Of a stretch of DNA of 64,000 nt, positions 24,011 through 36,887 are shown one piece after another. The stretch spans positions 3,848,920 to 3,912,919 of the forward strand of contig NC_051129.1 in NCBI RefSeq assembly GCF_014839805.1, given 5' to 3'. Below the pieces are notes generated by a model. The model worked only from the letters and a program-made list of their open reading frames with translations. It was not told the origin of the DNA and made no database searches. A program made the position numbers and the translations under genes. Numbering within the stretch: position 1 is the stretch's first letter; each line of letters opens with the position of its first letter. The DNA comes from Manduca sexta. Taxonomy: Eukaryota > Arthropoda > Insecta > Lepidoptera > Sphingidae.

Positions 24011-24338
24011 CAAGCCAACGCCCGTTCACCAGTTCGCCTACTCTTATCTCTCGATGACTGTGTGTATAGTCACTTGCTTATTCCACACTGCACCGACTTG
24101 ACCGGTTACTTGTACTGCATCGAATGCGGTTAGGGTTGCCACCTGTACTTGAAAAGGTTATTGTTATTTCTTTTGATAACGCAAACTTAACCTTACAAAC
24201 AAAGATAAGTCGCCTTAACAGAAACTTAATTTGCTGACCAACTTTAGATGCTAAACACGTCTATAATCATAGTGAATACTGCTAAAGACATGTTAGATGT
24301 GAAGGCCAATGATAATTTAGGAACATAATTGTTTTTAG

Positions 24339-24467
24339 GAGAAGTTATTGTATTCAATAAAAGTATTTATTTAACACACCTGCTGCCTCTTGGCTCGTGG
24401 AAGCGCATTGGTACTTGGATTATAGAATTAACCAACCCTGAAACTAGCACTAAAACATATTTTGCAG
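24339..24467 (+). CDS. Candidate internal exon, 129 nt, phase 1-1, protein unrecognised
   Basis: The acceptor ttgtttttag (ending 24338) and donor gtaaga (24468) border an open frame of exactly 43 codons, entered and left in phase 1. The translation includes SIYLTHLLPLGSWKRIGTWI and ELTNPETSTKTYFAG, which reads like a folded, extracellular-type domain piece rather than random AT-rich sequence. No family is recognised. A symmetric phase-1 exon is typical of domain-shuffled extracellular proteins and of cassette exons. No partner exons were found nearby, and a chance arrangement is possible. Confidence 0.3.
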
Positions 24468-24553
24468 GTAAGAAAATATACGTTATTTATTCTATATTAG
24501 TGGCAACCATAAAGGAATTCTATGCTTTGCTTCGAAGATATAAGAACAAATAA

Positions 24554-27500
24554 CAATAACAATAACAATAACGCAAAATCGGAACATTCTCCAACGTACT
24601 ACATACGCGGCACATTATATTTTATGACCTTTATTGTTATCAAAGACGATAACAATTATTAATTTATGATTGATACGGTAGTTGATTAATGGATTGTGTG
24701 ACACTTTGTTTTAAAATATGTGTTTTTTTAATCAGTGCATCGACATATACGTCTTACGTCTAATGAACAGTTCCTGATCTCGTAAAAGGCAAAATAATGA
24801 ATAAAAGATATGGCCTTGTCATACGTCGCGAACTAGTGATCATTTAGAATGTTTCATTTCTATTATATTATGCAAGTGTATAGGGATCTCTAGAACAGAA
24901 CTAAGGAAATTGAAATTGATTTAATAAATAATGGTCCTTTTACAACCGCCGTTTCACGGTTACAATCTAACTTCTAACTAATATATATACGACATTTTAT
25001 AAAAATGTTTGGTACGTAAAAACAGCTGAACGAATTTGTATGAAATTTGCCACACGGATAGACCATGTCTTGGATTAACACATAGGCTTCCTTTTATTCC
25101 GGTAATTTACTCAAATTATGTAAGGGAAATATTTAAATTTATAATCTGATTTTTTATTTAGTTGGCACTATAAATCGCTACAGTGATTTAAGGATTTTTG
25201 TAACGGGAAAGGTTTTTCACGGCGGCGAAATTGCGAGAAACAATTAGTGATTAACATAATACTAGTAAATGTTAGAGCTACATTTTTAGTTCGTATTTTA
25301 GTAAGATGTAAGAAAATGGTACAGACTTTACACGTTATTTTGTTAAACAATGTTTCTTGGTGCTTAAGCATCAACACCCACACCTTCCTTAATAGAAACA
25401 AACGCGAAAAAATTACCGCAACCACAAACGAGGCAACTCATTTTCTGCAAAAATATATTTATTCATACTCGAGAAAACGGCTACAACTAAACCTCATTAG
25501 TGTAAATTTAATGGAGTTCAGGAAATAAAAAGATCCAAAGTTGTTACATTTCGTCGTAATTACCCTACATTTTTACACGAGGAAATATTAAAGAAGCCTT
25601 TGGGAAGGTATGCAGCAAAGTATGTAGGACTCTTGTTAACACATCTCTGGAAACATCATCTGAAAGAAAAAATGCTGGATTTGATCTGGTTTGGCATACA
25701 TCCTTAAAGATTTTTGATTACCATTTTTTAAGACAAGGACAACTCCGGATTTCCCTGTAAAAAATACGAGTTCAACTGGAACCGTCCTAGCTCTACACCC
25801 TGTGGTCCGACAGACTCGTCTCAAATAAGTTTAGACGCCCTTGAAGTAGGCTGAGCGACGATCAACCTTCAAGCATCCTCAAATCAACCCATAAAGCAAG
25901 ACTTATCTAGAAATAAACGGGATTCGCAGCTGAAATGCGACGTGGGACGATAAGTCACTGTTACTCGAGTTTTTCACTAATTCACGTAATACGGCGGTTG
26001 TATATATTATAATACAATTAGTATTAATCAATAAACAGAATAGTCGTATTTATTACCTACCCTTTGTTCTAAATGTACGTCAATGACTAATCTTAATAGG
26101 GTCGTTAGTTGACACGAGCGATTAAAGAAACGCTAATATGAGATGAAGAAAACGTATTGTACGATATATCGTAAATCGTAATGATCGTTCTTTGTATAGG
26201 AAAATAATTAGTCATCCGGTTATTTTATTACGTCTAAGAGTTATGAAGAGTGTATAATGTGACAGCGGGTGTGCTGGAGGCCAACCGCCGTTTTATAGTT
26301 ATTTTAAATATAACTTAATATGTGATGAAATTAATTTAGGGAATAAACCTTTTGTAATAACTTCCGACTTTTAAAACGACAAAAATAACATTGCTATAAA
26401 TTACTTTATTTATTCATGAATTTAGGTATGACTGTAGATGTTTACGAATTGCATTAATAATATAATATTTATAGAATAATAATTTATATTATTGTCACTC
26501 AATTACATAAAGTTGAAACTATAAATAAGCTAAGTGTAATGAAACTTCGTAATGGCAGTCACGTGCTAAAAGTAAGAATGTTGACCACACTAATAAAAGG
26601 GATAAGACGAAGGCGATGAACCATTATAAAAACAGCCAAACAAAGGGAAAGTAGTGTACCGCGTTATGAATGAATATCATACAAATCAAGCAATTTTGAT
26701 CCTATAAATAATAATAATAATGTCTGACGTCATCTCCAAGAAGATCGACGTCATGCAGGCGACCGATCCTGAGCCAAATCCTTTTGCAACATCCTTGAAA
26801 AATTCTTGCGTAAACGGCATATTTCAGTTCGTCAAGAGTAGGTGGAGAAACAAATTAAGAAACGATTTCAAAATAAATACAGCCATAAATTCCCGTAACA
26901 CTATAGGTTTAAAAACACATTATATAAGAACTACGTAGCAAACACTACGACCTTGCGCCTACACAATCGATTGTCTACATGGGAGCACTAGCATAATAAA
27001 CATATTGAAGACCAAATGTCGTTTTCCCATGCAATTCTAATTCACTAATAGAAAAGATACTGGTTGATAATAAAACATATCTTTGAAGTTTTAATATCTT
27101 ATGAGCATGAGTTTTCGAAACGGCTGATGACGCGCATCAAACGCAACGAAAACTCGCAGTAAACGTGATGCAGTCGAAACTACGTTCTTTTACATACAAA
27201 TAGTATCCGACCGAAACTACCTATAGTTTTCATTGTTTTTCGGTTTCTGTTTTAGTTGCGACTTAAAACGAAACTACAAGTATGTATTTATAACTTAGAA
27301 ATCGAAGACGAATCCCTGGTCGGACATTCCGTATAAACGTACGCGGTGAAAACGCGCCAAGAGCACGCGCATCAATAACGCGCGGCGTTTATAAAATGCG
27401 CCTTCTACACAATTTACGAGTTTACGGATTGAAATTTATAAAGGTCATTAAATAAATGGTTTCATAAATTAAAAACTGGCCTAATTTCTATATGGGATTT

Positions 27501-27919
27501 AAAAACCGTAGTAAATATCATGAGATAGTTATTATTATAATTTTTATGTGGCAATATAAATTAAGAATAACTACGTTCCCAAAGTGCGACAAGTTTCTAA
27601 ATGTTTTTTGTTTATGTAATTCTTTTTAATGAAAATCATCATTGATTTTCTTCATCATTTAAATAAGTTTTTTATTTACTTCTACATTTATAAGGTCAAT
27701 ACAATGTTGTATAAAAATCTAAATAATACTCTTAAGTATGCAATTAAACACGTATACAGGTGTGGTGGAATGTCTAAAAGTGTAAATAAATAATTTTCGT
27801 GCAAAATTAAACGGATTTTCAGTTATAATAATGTTCACTCTACATCAAAGTTCATCAGAGCCATGGCATAAATATTTGGAACGTTAAACAAGTTTATTGC
27901 ACCATAAAAGTATACTCAC
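24554..27919. other. Non-coding stretch with repeats
   Basis: It begins with a short (AACAAT)n-like microsatellite at 24551-24576. 25018-25130 matches a lepidopteran repeat (agctgaacgaatttgtatga, ggattaacacataggctt) also seen in reverse at 52010-52240. An ATG-initiated frame at 26720-26938 (72 aa, starting MSDVISKKIDVMQATDPEPN) has an AT-rich second half and no known motif. Around 27330-27400 is a small CpG-rich patch. Nothing else stands out. Confidence 0.4.
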
Positions 27920-28018
27920 TTCTCTTGGAAGTGTCGAAGTCGTCTTCGTGGCCGTTGCACGTCCGATCTTCATCGTACTCGTAAACCTTGAAACTTTCGA
28001 AGGAATACAGCTTGGCGG
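27920..28018 (-). CDS. Candidate exon of an unrecognised minus-strand gene (99 nt)
   Basis: Read on the minus strand, an AAAAG acceptor at about 28019 opens a frame giving AKLYSFESFKVYEYDEDRTC, then NGHEDDFDTSKR. It ends at a strong GTGAGTATA donor (27919-27911) in phase 1. The acidic, aromatic-rich translation and non-AT-biased codons look coding. The entry phase fits the exon at 36888-36957, which ends one base into a codon; together they give 169 nt. The acceptor lacks a good pyrimidine tract, so the left part of the exon, or a start from the CpG-rich DNA at 28340-28535, is uncertain. The protein family is not recognised. Confidence 0.42.
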
Positions 28019-28339
28019 CTTTTATCTTGATATATGCACAAAAACAATTAACGGACACTAATTCCCTACAAACTAACCCTAAAATACTCTAAAACGCAGT
28101 AAAATTCAATCAACAAACACTATACCGAGAAACACACAACACCCTGCCTTCAAATGGGATTACTTCAAACAATGTGTCACTGTTTCCTCAATAAAGAGTA
28201 ACTTTCGTCACCCCGTAGAGTCTGCGAGGGAAAATGTTTACAATCACTCGGATCACTCGCAAACGTTATCGCGCTTACGCACCACGGTATTGCATAAGAA
28301 CAATGGGAGACGACGTAAACTGGCGAAATCGCGAGATCG

Positions 28340-28535
28340 CGCTTCGAAGTTTAAAGTTGTCGATGTTCGCCGCGGGAGTCGGGAAGGGCGGGAGCGCTCG
28401 TGGCGGCGACCGCGTGTCGTCTGGCCGGGCTGCAGTGTCGCCGCCCGCCGCGCCGGCGCCCAGAACTGTGTCAGCAGACGCGGCGCCCATAGCACCCAGC
28501 GCCCAACACCCGGCACCTTACCACCCCGGCCTTTC
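28340..28535. promoter_or_regulatory. CpG island, possible promoter/5' exon
   Basis: This is the strongest G+C and CpG rich block between 12 and 37 kb. Because of its composition several overlapping frames are open on both strands. One minus-strand frame starts at ATG 28490 (MGAASADTVLGAGAAGGDTA), reads to TAA and crosses a GTAAGC donor-like site at about 28280. Its phase (2) does not match the exon at 27920-28018. The position 320-515 bp upstream of that exon favours a promoter for a minus-strand transcript. Confidence 0.35.
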
Positions 28536-29459
28536 ATGAATACACATCTCGCTCTACACTTATCGCATCAATACATTTGTTAGCGTATGCACCGAGCCTT
28601 TACAACCGTGATTAGCGAACGCGGTGGATTAATTACTTTGAGCGCCTTTATAACCTATTATCAAAATTACATTAATCCAATTATACAGTAATAAAAATCA
28701 AAGAATGCATCGGATTTCCGCACAATTAAATTGTATAATTCCCGGCTAGCTGTTAAAAACATAATCGCGGTTGTTTTCAATCCAACCGCAAGCAAATAAA
28801 TAATACTATTGAAATATTTATATCCAAATATTGGAAGTGGTGTAAATAATAAATAACGCGGGACGTCGCGGCCGAACGGCAGATATAACATTTCAAGTTT
28901 CGCGACTATTTAAATAATGATCTACAGTCGTTACGAATTCGAAACATGACTGTATTGAATTCATGTAGGTACATAAAAAAATATATTATAAAGGATTTCG
29001 TACGTTTGTACGTCATTGCAATCTGGACTTAGAAACACTAGAAAGTTAAGCGCAGCAGTACAGCGGATTTCAGTCTGACTGTTTTTAATGAATAAACATT
29101 TACCTAATTCTAACGATAACCTACTATGACTAAAAATACGATGTTTCATCATTCAATAAACATAACGTAGCGTAATCAAAGTTTTACAATCAAATTGATA
29201 CCACAAATGGTTACTCAGTGCTAACACATCATAAACTCAACATATTAGGACAGGATTAGCTTTGGTCCACAACTCCGCTCGCTTAAATTTTCGTCCTCAA
29301 GATAAAGAAATACCAATAGCTCAATGATGTAATGAAGCTTTCTATTTAAAAAAAAAACAAATCTGATTAATAGCATCACGACATTTACCTAACTTTACGT
29401 CTGTATAATATTAATACACATTACACATAATATACAGATAAAATAGATGTATTAACCCT

Positions 29460-29665
29460 TATAATACGATCCGGTCGACTGGACGACCGTGTCCGTAACC
29501 ATGTACAGTATAGCCTATAATTATATTTAGAATCCTTATATCCAACCTAGCTTTACTTCATTATGCAATATCCATACACATGTATAGATAGTATAGGTAT
29601 TTTAGTGTTAATAGTACGATTCGGTCAACTGGTCCATGCCCTTACCATGTATAATGTTTAGTCTA
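29460..29665. repeat. Degenerate direct repeat, about 55 bp units
   Basis: About 29463-29515 (tacgatccggtcgactgg ... accatgtacagtatagc) is echoed at about 29605-29662 (tacgattcggtcaactgg ... accatgtataatgtttag). The units are about 145 bp apart with scattered differences, so this is an old local duplication or two repeat ends. Confidence 0.5.
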
Positions 29666-29940
29666 TATATCGTTGTACATCGTCGCAAGGGATCCTATCC
29701 CATTGATCCAGAGGCGCCGCATTACCGTTAAATTGGGAGCTTTTCGCACCACTCCCCTGTTACGACTCTCATTGTGTTAAATACTATAGTGATTTTTATG
29801 GCTTAAGTTATCATTTATATGTACTATGAGGTATTTTTGGTAAGTGATTTAGCTTTATAAACCGATATAAATTACTATATCGAAGGTTCGCAGGCTAATT
29901 AACTTTTAGTATATGCAACATTGAGTTTTATTCATATTTC

Positions 29941-30003
29941 GACGGTCCCTACATAAAGTATCGAATCTGCAAAATTGCATTTTGTAGATGCAATAGGGAC
30001 CGT
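29941..30003. repeat. Imperfect hairpin 1 (related to the hairpin at 30110)
   Basis: gacggtccctacataaagta at the left is complemented by a degraded right arm ending agggaccgt, with an A+T rich loop around caaaattgcattttg. It shares the core tatcgaatctgcaaaat with hairpin 2, so both derive from one sequence family. Confidence 0.6.
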
Positions 30004-30109
30004 GGAATAAACATCGCTTGTTAAGTGTTACTTACCAAGGCGATAAGCACTTCGATCCTTATTGTCTTAAATAAATGCAGTTCATTTTAATAAGGACCGT
30101 TTAAATATC

Positions 30110-30182
30110 GACAGTACCTACGCAAAGTATTGAATCTGCAAAATGCAATTTTGCAGATTCGATACTATACGTAGGGACCGTC
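30110..30182. repeat. Near-perfect 73-bp hairpin
   Basis: The left arm (30110-30145, gacagtacctacgcaaagta and on) pairs with the right arm (30148-30182, ending cgtagggaccgtc) with only a few mismatches and a tiny loop. It may be a MITE remnant or the stem of a hairpin RNA. Confidence 0.75.
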
Positions 30183-30488
30183 AATTTCTCTCCGTTTTTT
30201 TAACCTAATCTCCATTTTAAATAAAACAAAATGTCGCTTATGTCAATTGGCATGCGGACAGTCGATATTTAGTAAGCGATGGGTACGTGTATACAGAGGA
30301 AAAACAACTTATCAGTAAACAAAGGCACATAAAAACTATTTAGGTGTAAATAATGTTTTTGTTAGACATACAAGATTTAATAGACCTTTTTTCTGTATAA
30401 CACATATTCTCATCCAAGGTTAATTTAAAATTTTGCTACAGAATTAATTTAGTATAGAAAAATGAAAGTATATAATTATATATCAAAA

Positions 30489-30585
30489 TATTGAAATAAA
30501 ACTATTTTACCACATATTTTTTTTGCGATTTTTTATATTATAATTTGGTCCCAGGAAGAATGTCTAATATTCGCGTAAACACAAG
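30489..30585. mobile_element. Fragment of the TIR-MITE family seen at 42.1, 52.4 and 59.7 kb
   Basis: attgaaataaaactatttta (30489-) and, downstream in the other orientation, atgtctaatattcgcgtaaa are the terminal words of this MITE family. The interior is collapsed. It is assigned by likeness to the fuller copy at 59718-60121. Confidence 0.5.
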
Positions 30586-33298
30586 AAATCATTATAATGT
30601 TACTATAGTATAATGTACTTCCTTATCAATTATCTATTTACCGTAAGTGTTTTAATGTAGAGTGGTTCATTATCTGCTAGCAATATTACGGCATAAGGAA
30701 GGATGTTTCGTAACACCACGTAACTTTTAATGGAATATGAAATTACCTTACCGTTAATGCTCGGAAAAGGCCATTAATCCTGTACGATGCATACATTTTT
30801 GTATGAACGGAATCGCACACGTCCGTCAATGGAGCTCTTTTGTGTGTATTTTTTCAATTACTATTCATATAAAATGAAAGCCTAAAGTCGAAAACATTAA
30901 TCTCTTTAACAATACTTCGTTGAAAAAGTGACTAGAGTCCGGTTAGTGCAATGTTCTGCTTACTGTTACACTTATTAATAAAATCCCGTTGTGTGTTCAC
31001 TTACTACGTTATATACAGAAGGTACAGTTTATTTCCATTCGTCATCTAGTTTTGACGAAAGTAATACGCGTTTAATTATAATTAATTGCTTGAAATTTAT
31101 CCATTATTAACGTTTGCCTACGACTGCATACGCGAAGTAATTCTTTCTAATCTATCTTCTAAAACATGATGTTCGTTTTGCATAAACATTTCTGGGTGAC
31201 AATAGAGTTCATTATCGGTCAAATCTTTTGATGATCACTATTTAATATAAAAGACAATTCTTAATTACCAATTGAATACTCTATTTCTGTTACAATCATG
31301 TTAGAGATTTACATCTAACATTCAAAATACATTACAAATATATCAAACGCAAAACAAGCCATGCAATACCTAGGCTAAGAATAATATTCCGGAGCACTTC
31401 AGGGAAATGGCAAATAAAACAAACCTATAAAACTGTCGCAGTGTTATGCTGAAGGCGATTTTATAGACCAATCGAGAGATCTAAGACAGTTAATATTGAA
31501 TAATTACTGAACTAGGCAAGTTGTAAAAGCGAATTACCCTCAGAGAAACTTTCAAGTACTCGTTTGTTGACTGGTTAATTAAATATTTTATTTCCTGGCG
31601 GCTTCGCTGGGTACGTTTACTTGAAACCTCAAGTGTATGGATCGGAATGTTTATTTGGTTTTGGGTCGTACTGCTGTGTATAGGCTTGGGGTATACTGTA
31701 AGGTGAATGACCTTTTCGGTTTGTTATACATTTGTATATTGTAAGATCTTGGTTTGATAATTAATACGAACAGCTCCGATGGTAATAGACCCCTTAATAT
31801 TTTGATTTCAAGTAATCTGAGACATTTCGCTGTGATTTATACATTCAGTTAGAAATATATATTTTTTTAAACATTTTGTATATGATATTTACTGTGAGTT
31901 TTAGAACTAATAAAACTTATATTCTGACCGATTGAAACAACTATTAATATATTTAGTGTGTTTATTTTATACAAAGCATAATATAGTAATATTATACAAC
32001 CGTGTTCCATAACTAGTCATAAGACGTCTAGACAGACCAGTTTTGCTTCCACAACTGTTTTAGTTTGAATACAGTTCTAAAAGTTTTCACTTCGTAACTA
32101 ATTTCAAATTACTACTTAAGTACAAATGTTGAGGTGTAACTTGCGTAAAGGCGAGGTTAGTTTATAAGCTAGCCTAGTCATTTTAACCGACTTTAAAAAT
32201 GAGGTTCTCAATTCGACTTGGTATTTTTTTTTTATTAGACACCGACTCATAAATTAGTAATCACTATATGTATAGATGGGTATTTAGATAAAGGTAAATT
32301 ACGTATTGGTTTTTGAAGGCGGTTTAAATCTTTGTTAAAATATTTTTCTCTGATAAACGTCGTCTTTCACCGATTTGTTTTGTCTATTTTGATATAATTT
32401 ATATTGGATTGGATGGATAGTGTATGCGTCCGATATATAGCTCGTACTGACACGTATAGATATAGATTTATTTGGTTCAATACGCGAGCTCGCGAAATTT
32501 TACTGGTATTCACAAATCTCTTTCATCTATTCGATGAATATGAAACATAGAGCCTATCGGAAATATTTCAATCACGATGATGTGAAAAGTGTAGGTTCAA
32601 AAAATATTTGAATTGATTTATAACCTTACTACAACTAAAACAAAGTTAAAAATCGATTACAAAATTCGGACACAAATGCAATAACATAAACTGATAACGA
32701 CGTAAACATAATTTCGAATTTAATTATAGATAACGTATTAATTAATGGAGTCCGACGCTTTAACGCTATTTCAAATGCACATACAATTTATGCAAAACGT
32801 CCATTTAAATGATATTCCAGTTCCGGCTAAATAAATTAGTTCACCCTCCACCGTATCTGCCTTTGGGCACCTTTCTTGTTCACTTCGTGGAAACGGAATG
32901 AATGTATTAACATAATATAATTTGGCTAAACTTTAAAGAAGTCAGGTAGCTTACTGCCATGGTCAGCTAAAAAAGCGGGATCTAAAAAAAAAATTATTTT
33001 GATTTTTATGTCGTCAGATAACTTAAAGAAATTCCATCCAACGAACTTACCTAAATAACGGTATCTTGTAAAAAAAAACCTTAAAAGAGTTTCTCTAGCT
33101 CAGTTTTACACACAAAACTATAGAACTATCTTTATAAAACTTCGAATATCTCGAAAGGAAAGAATAAAGCTTTTAGGCTTAGCACGGTAGCCTAGTTGTC
33201 GTTGGTCTAATATTATATACACTAAATACCACTTGATACACCCAAAATTAAGGAAAGCTCTTGTAAAATGTCTGATGTCAACCCCTTCGACTAGCACA

Positions 33299-33319
33299 CA
33301 ACAACAACAACAACACACC
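33299..33319. repeat. (ACA)n microsatellite
   Basis: caacaacaacaacaacac-type run just left of the LINE fragment. Confidence 0.8.
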
Positions 33320-33363
33320 ACCACTAATTTCAATTGCTATGCTGTAAATGTTACTGCTATGTA

Positions 33364-33504
33364 GGCCGTCCAGCGGCAAGATGGGTCGACGACATTGTAA
33401 GGATCGCGGGTCGAACCTGGATGCAATTGACTCGTGACCAAAAAAGGTGGCACGACATGAGAGAAGCCTATACCCAGCAGTGGGACTCTACAAATTTTGG
33501 ATGA
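33364..33504 (+). mobile_element. 3' end of an RTE-type LINE (C-terminus of its polyprotein)
   Basis: Forty-six codons and a stop encode the hallmark end of lepidopteran RTE-like endonuclease/reverse-transcriptases: GRPAARWVDDIVRIAGRTWM, then DMREAYTQQWDSTNFG. Directly after the stop comes a (GAT)n tail (33502-33512), as in RTE elements. Upstream pol is missing, so this is a 5'-truncated copy. The minus-strand ORF at 33337-33699 is only its shadow. Confidence 0.85.
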
Positions 33505-33519
33505 TGATGATGAAATATT

Positions 33520-36500
33520 ACTGCACTGACTACAAACTCTATCAATCCGGAACACAAAAATGCTGGCACAGTTGCATCGCAGCAGAAATAGACACATCAT
33601 GGAACACTGTTCCAAATTCCAATATGCTAACACTGCTAGTGAAAACCAATGGAAAGAAATTAGCCAATATTGAATTATTATAAAGATAAAACAGATCATT
33701 TATTGTTATCACATTACATATAACGTATCGTATAGGCCAGAGTGAATATTGCTGGCCGGAGTAATTGCGTCAAAGCGATAAATTAATTTGCGAGTCAACT
33801 ACCTATCTGTGGGCAGGCAAAGCTCTTTCCATCTGTTATCGAGCTCACAGATCGACCTCTGACATTTAGTGAGCGAGCATTGCAGGCCACCAACCTGGGA
33901 AATGTTATTTTGAACTGGGACAAACACTTCGTACCTGCATTAGCTAATGTCGCATATTTTAAAGACTAAATATCTGTTTACAGAAAATATCGTGTAGATA
34001 GACGATTGTAAGTATAACGTATTAGGAATTAGGAGCGTATTAAATATAAATCATGTAGAATATGAAACAATTACTAGTAAAGAGACGAGTGTATCTAGAC
34101 AATTATAAAAAAAAAACTATTAGGAATAAGGAGCGTGTTAAAATACGAATCATTTACAAAATTAAACAAGTGCTAGTAAAGTGACGAGTAATACAATTTG
34201 TAAATTCCAAAACAATTATAAAAGATAACATTATGTCTATGCCATACCTAATTCGTCTCGGAGTTTTGCATTCCAAATCATGTATATCGAGTGAATACTA
34301 AAGCCCCGGCACGGCACGTAAAAGGCTTTTATAAATCAAGTGTGTTAAGGAGAGAGCGTGCATTTAACCGCATAGAACGTCGAAGAGTAGAATAGTACAA
34401 AAAACATGCATTGAATCTCGACATAACATACAATTCAGAGTATGGATAAACAAAGAGAAAAGGCCGGCCGCTAACGAGATCTAATTCAAAATGGCTATCG
34501 TTGAATACAGATCTAATGTATGATTATGCTGGCATTTTCGAATTGCGAAAACTTCAGTGCTTTGTACCGACGTCGAGGCAAGGTCAGCTGGTATCGCCTA
34601 GTCTCGCGCACTTAGGGTAAATATATAGAGGAAATGGCGTCTAATTACCGAGTACAAAGAAGGTATGTGACGTAAAGTAAGTAATGACCAAGTATTGAGT
34701 AAGTTCAAGAAGTTAATTGCCTTTGTATGATAGAGGGCCATAAGTTAGCAACACATTTGTAGACTCGCCGTTGAATAAGTGGATTAGGGAAGACTTCAAG
34801 CTTGATTTTATATTTATTGCACACGGTTTTAAAAATCATTTATGTTCTCTCGTACTAAGTACGAAAGATAATTTAAGGCGCTTTTCATTCAAAACAAACA
34901 ATGATTTTGCTAAAATAGGTAATTCATTTAAAGTATAATTAGGTATATCGAAATAATAATTATGTCTTTATTCCGAATTGAACTTAGTCGTTAAAGGTGT
35001 CGAAATTTACCAGAGAACACTTTATCCAAAGAGCTTGTAAATAAAAGTACGTGTTATGATTTCTCCTGAGTCGTACACTTGGTGTTATAATTTCATAAAC
35101 ATGATATGAGATTTACGTATTCACGCGCTCTCACGCTGAATGAAAACATTGTTAGTAATATGCAAAAACTGGATGCAAATGCCGTATCTAACACCTGGCT
35201 TATTTATGTCACTGCGAGGTTTCACTCGTTATCGTGTTTGGGACCGCACTCTCCATAAATATGCAGGTTCATTAGTACGTTGAAGAGATTTGTATTAGTG
35301 AAAATTGTGCGGTACAAGTTACAGCGGGTTTTTAATGAATGCATGTTTTCCCGCCACGGATTCAAAATAGGAAAGCCTCACAAATCTTTTTAAATTATCC
35401 ACAACACGTTATCTGACAGTAAAGTCATTAAACAGTTTTATTACTTATTTATTTTTATGAGTTTATAAATTGTCATTGTAATAAGTTTTCTATGTAAATG
35501 TTCTCATGTTCGTTAGTTTACGAGGTCGCGGTGTATTTCAAACTTCACATAAATACCTACACCTTGCGACTGACGATATCGAACTTTCAGTTCGTAATCG
35601 ATACAATGAGTACAAACACGCGATACGAAGGTGGTTCGTCTATAACCTTGACATGGTTGAATTAAAAATAATCTTTACATATCAGCACTTAAATATCATA
35701 AAAATATAATTTTATTGTTATAATCCTTAAAATTAAATTCTGGGGACATTTGTAACAATTAATTGTAAATGGTAAAATAATAAGGTGATATATTTTTAGA
35801 CCTAGATTTAATATACATATTAAATATATAACAAGTATGTGCAATATTTATCCTTATTTTGCTTGTTTGATTTTAAATTAATATCTGGTTCAACTAATGT
35901 GCTGATGAAAAAGAATCACAACTCACAATGATGTTATTTTTATCAAACAATTTATACATACATGTATTCTAAATGTATTTGTTTAACTAATTAAAACATA
36001 CAATGCATTGTTTTACTGTTTATAGCTACATTATCAACAATATTATTATGATTAAGATATGTCTCAGTATCAAATAGGTATGATATTTTTATCATTCCTG
36101 GCTACCTATTTATTCAGTGTGACTTCAAATTAAACACACATTTATTATGATGCAGAAACACATTATTGATGCCATTAGATTTATGTTACTTTTTTATAAA
36201 GAGCTTTATTCATTATAGTAGATATTATATGAGGGATTTTGATTGCAAGTTCAGATCATACCTGAAGTTAAGGAATGAAACGGCTTGATAAGAGGATGAT
36301 GTTCTTATACTTTAAAAAGTTTTCAGAAAATTTTATGGTTGTGTATTAAAGTAATTTGCACCTGCTAGGAATCATAATAATCCCAAGATAAAAACAACAG
36401 TTGGAATTTATTGCATAAATAATGAGTTTATAAATTTTTATTCGAATAAAAACTAAATAAAATGCCTACCTTTCATTGAATACCGATATAGAAATCATCT

Positions 36501-36887
36501 TTAAAAATTTGCTTTGACCTGAATAGCCAAAATGTGTATCGAACATTCGCGTGTATAATGTATTGAAACTTCAGCGAGTGGTTTATAATTACTAGAATGA
36601 CTCGAAACATTCAGCACACTAATAAAAAAAACTAGGGACGCGGTCCGGATTAAAAATACTTCAACAGCTATAAAAGAAAAAAATAAATAACAACGTATTC
36701 ATAAAAACAATATCTCAAAGTTCAAAACTATTTGTAAACTTTTACAACATAGTAGATATTTTATGACCGCTTTGAATATTTATTGCCGGGGCACAGACAT
36801 TTAAATATAATCTTCGGAGAACGGCAGTTGACCGAACATAACCAAAAAAATACATAATGAAAATAAAGTATCAACGACAAAACTTAC
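33520..36887. other. Non-coding stretch between the LINE relic and the divergent promoter
   Basis: AT-rich DNA. Except for the tandem duplication near 34.1 kb it shows no repeat or exon that can be named. The plus-strand frame at 35506-35709 (67 aa) starts at ATG but has no motif or splice support. Confidence 0.45.
34018..34222. repeat. Degenerate tandem duplication, about 100-bp unit
   Basis: attaggaattaggagcgtat ... ctagtaaagagacgagtgta is followed by attaggaataaggagcgtgt ... ctagtaaagtgacgagtaat, each ending in acaattataaaa. There are two diverged copies. Confidence 0.65.

Larger units (their letters stand above)
28586..33298. other. Non-coding stretch, no gene seen
   Basis: Apart from the direct repeats and hairpins at 29.4-30.2 kb and the MITE fragment at 30.5 kb, this 4.7-kb AT-rich stretch shows nothing recognisable. 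Open frames are short and without motifs. Confidence 0.5.

Noticed and set aside
28234..28583. Overlapping plus-strand ORFs of about 100 aa in the CpG island
   Set aside because: GC-rich sequence opens all frames; compositions are Ala/Pro/Arg-biased with no motif. Treated as a CpG island.
33337..33699. Minus-strand 120-aa ORF
   Set aside because: It is the shadow of the plus-strand RTE LINE C-terminus and its 3' flank.
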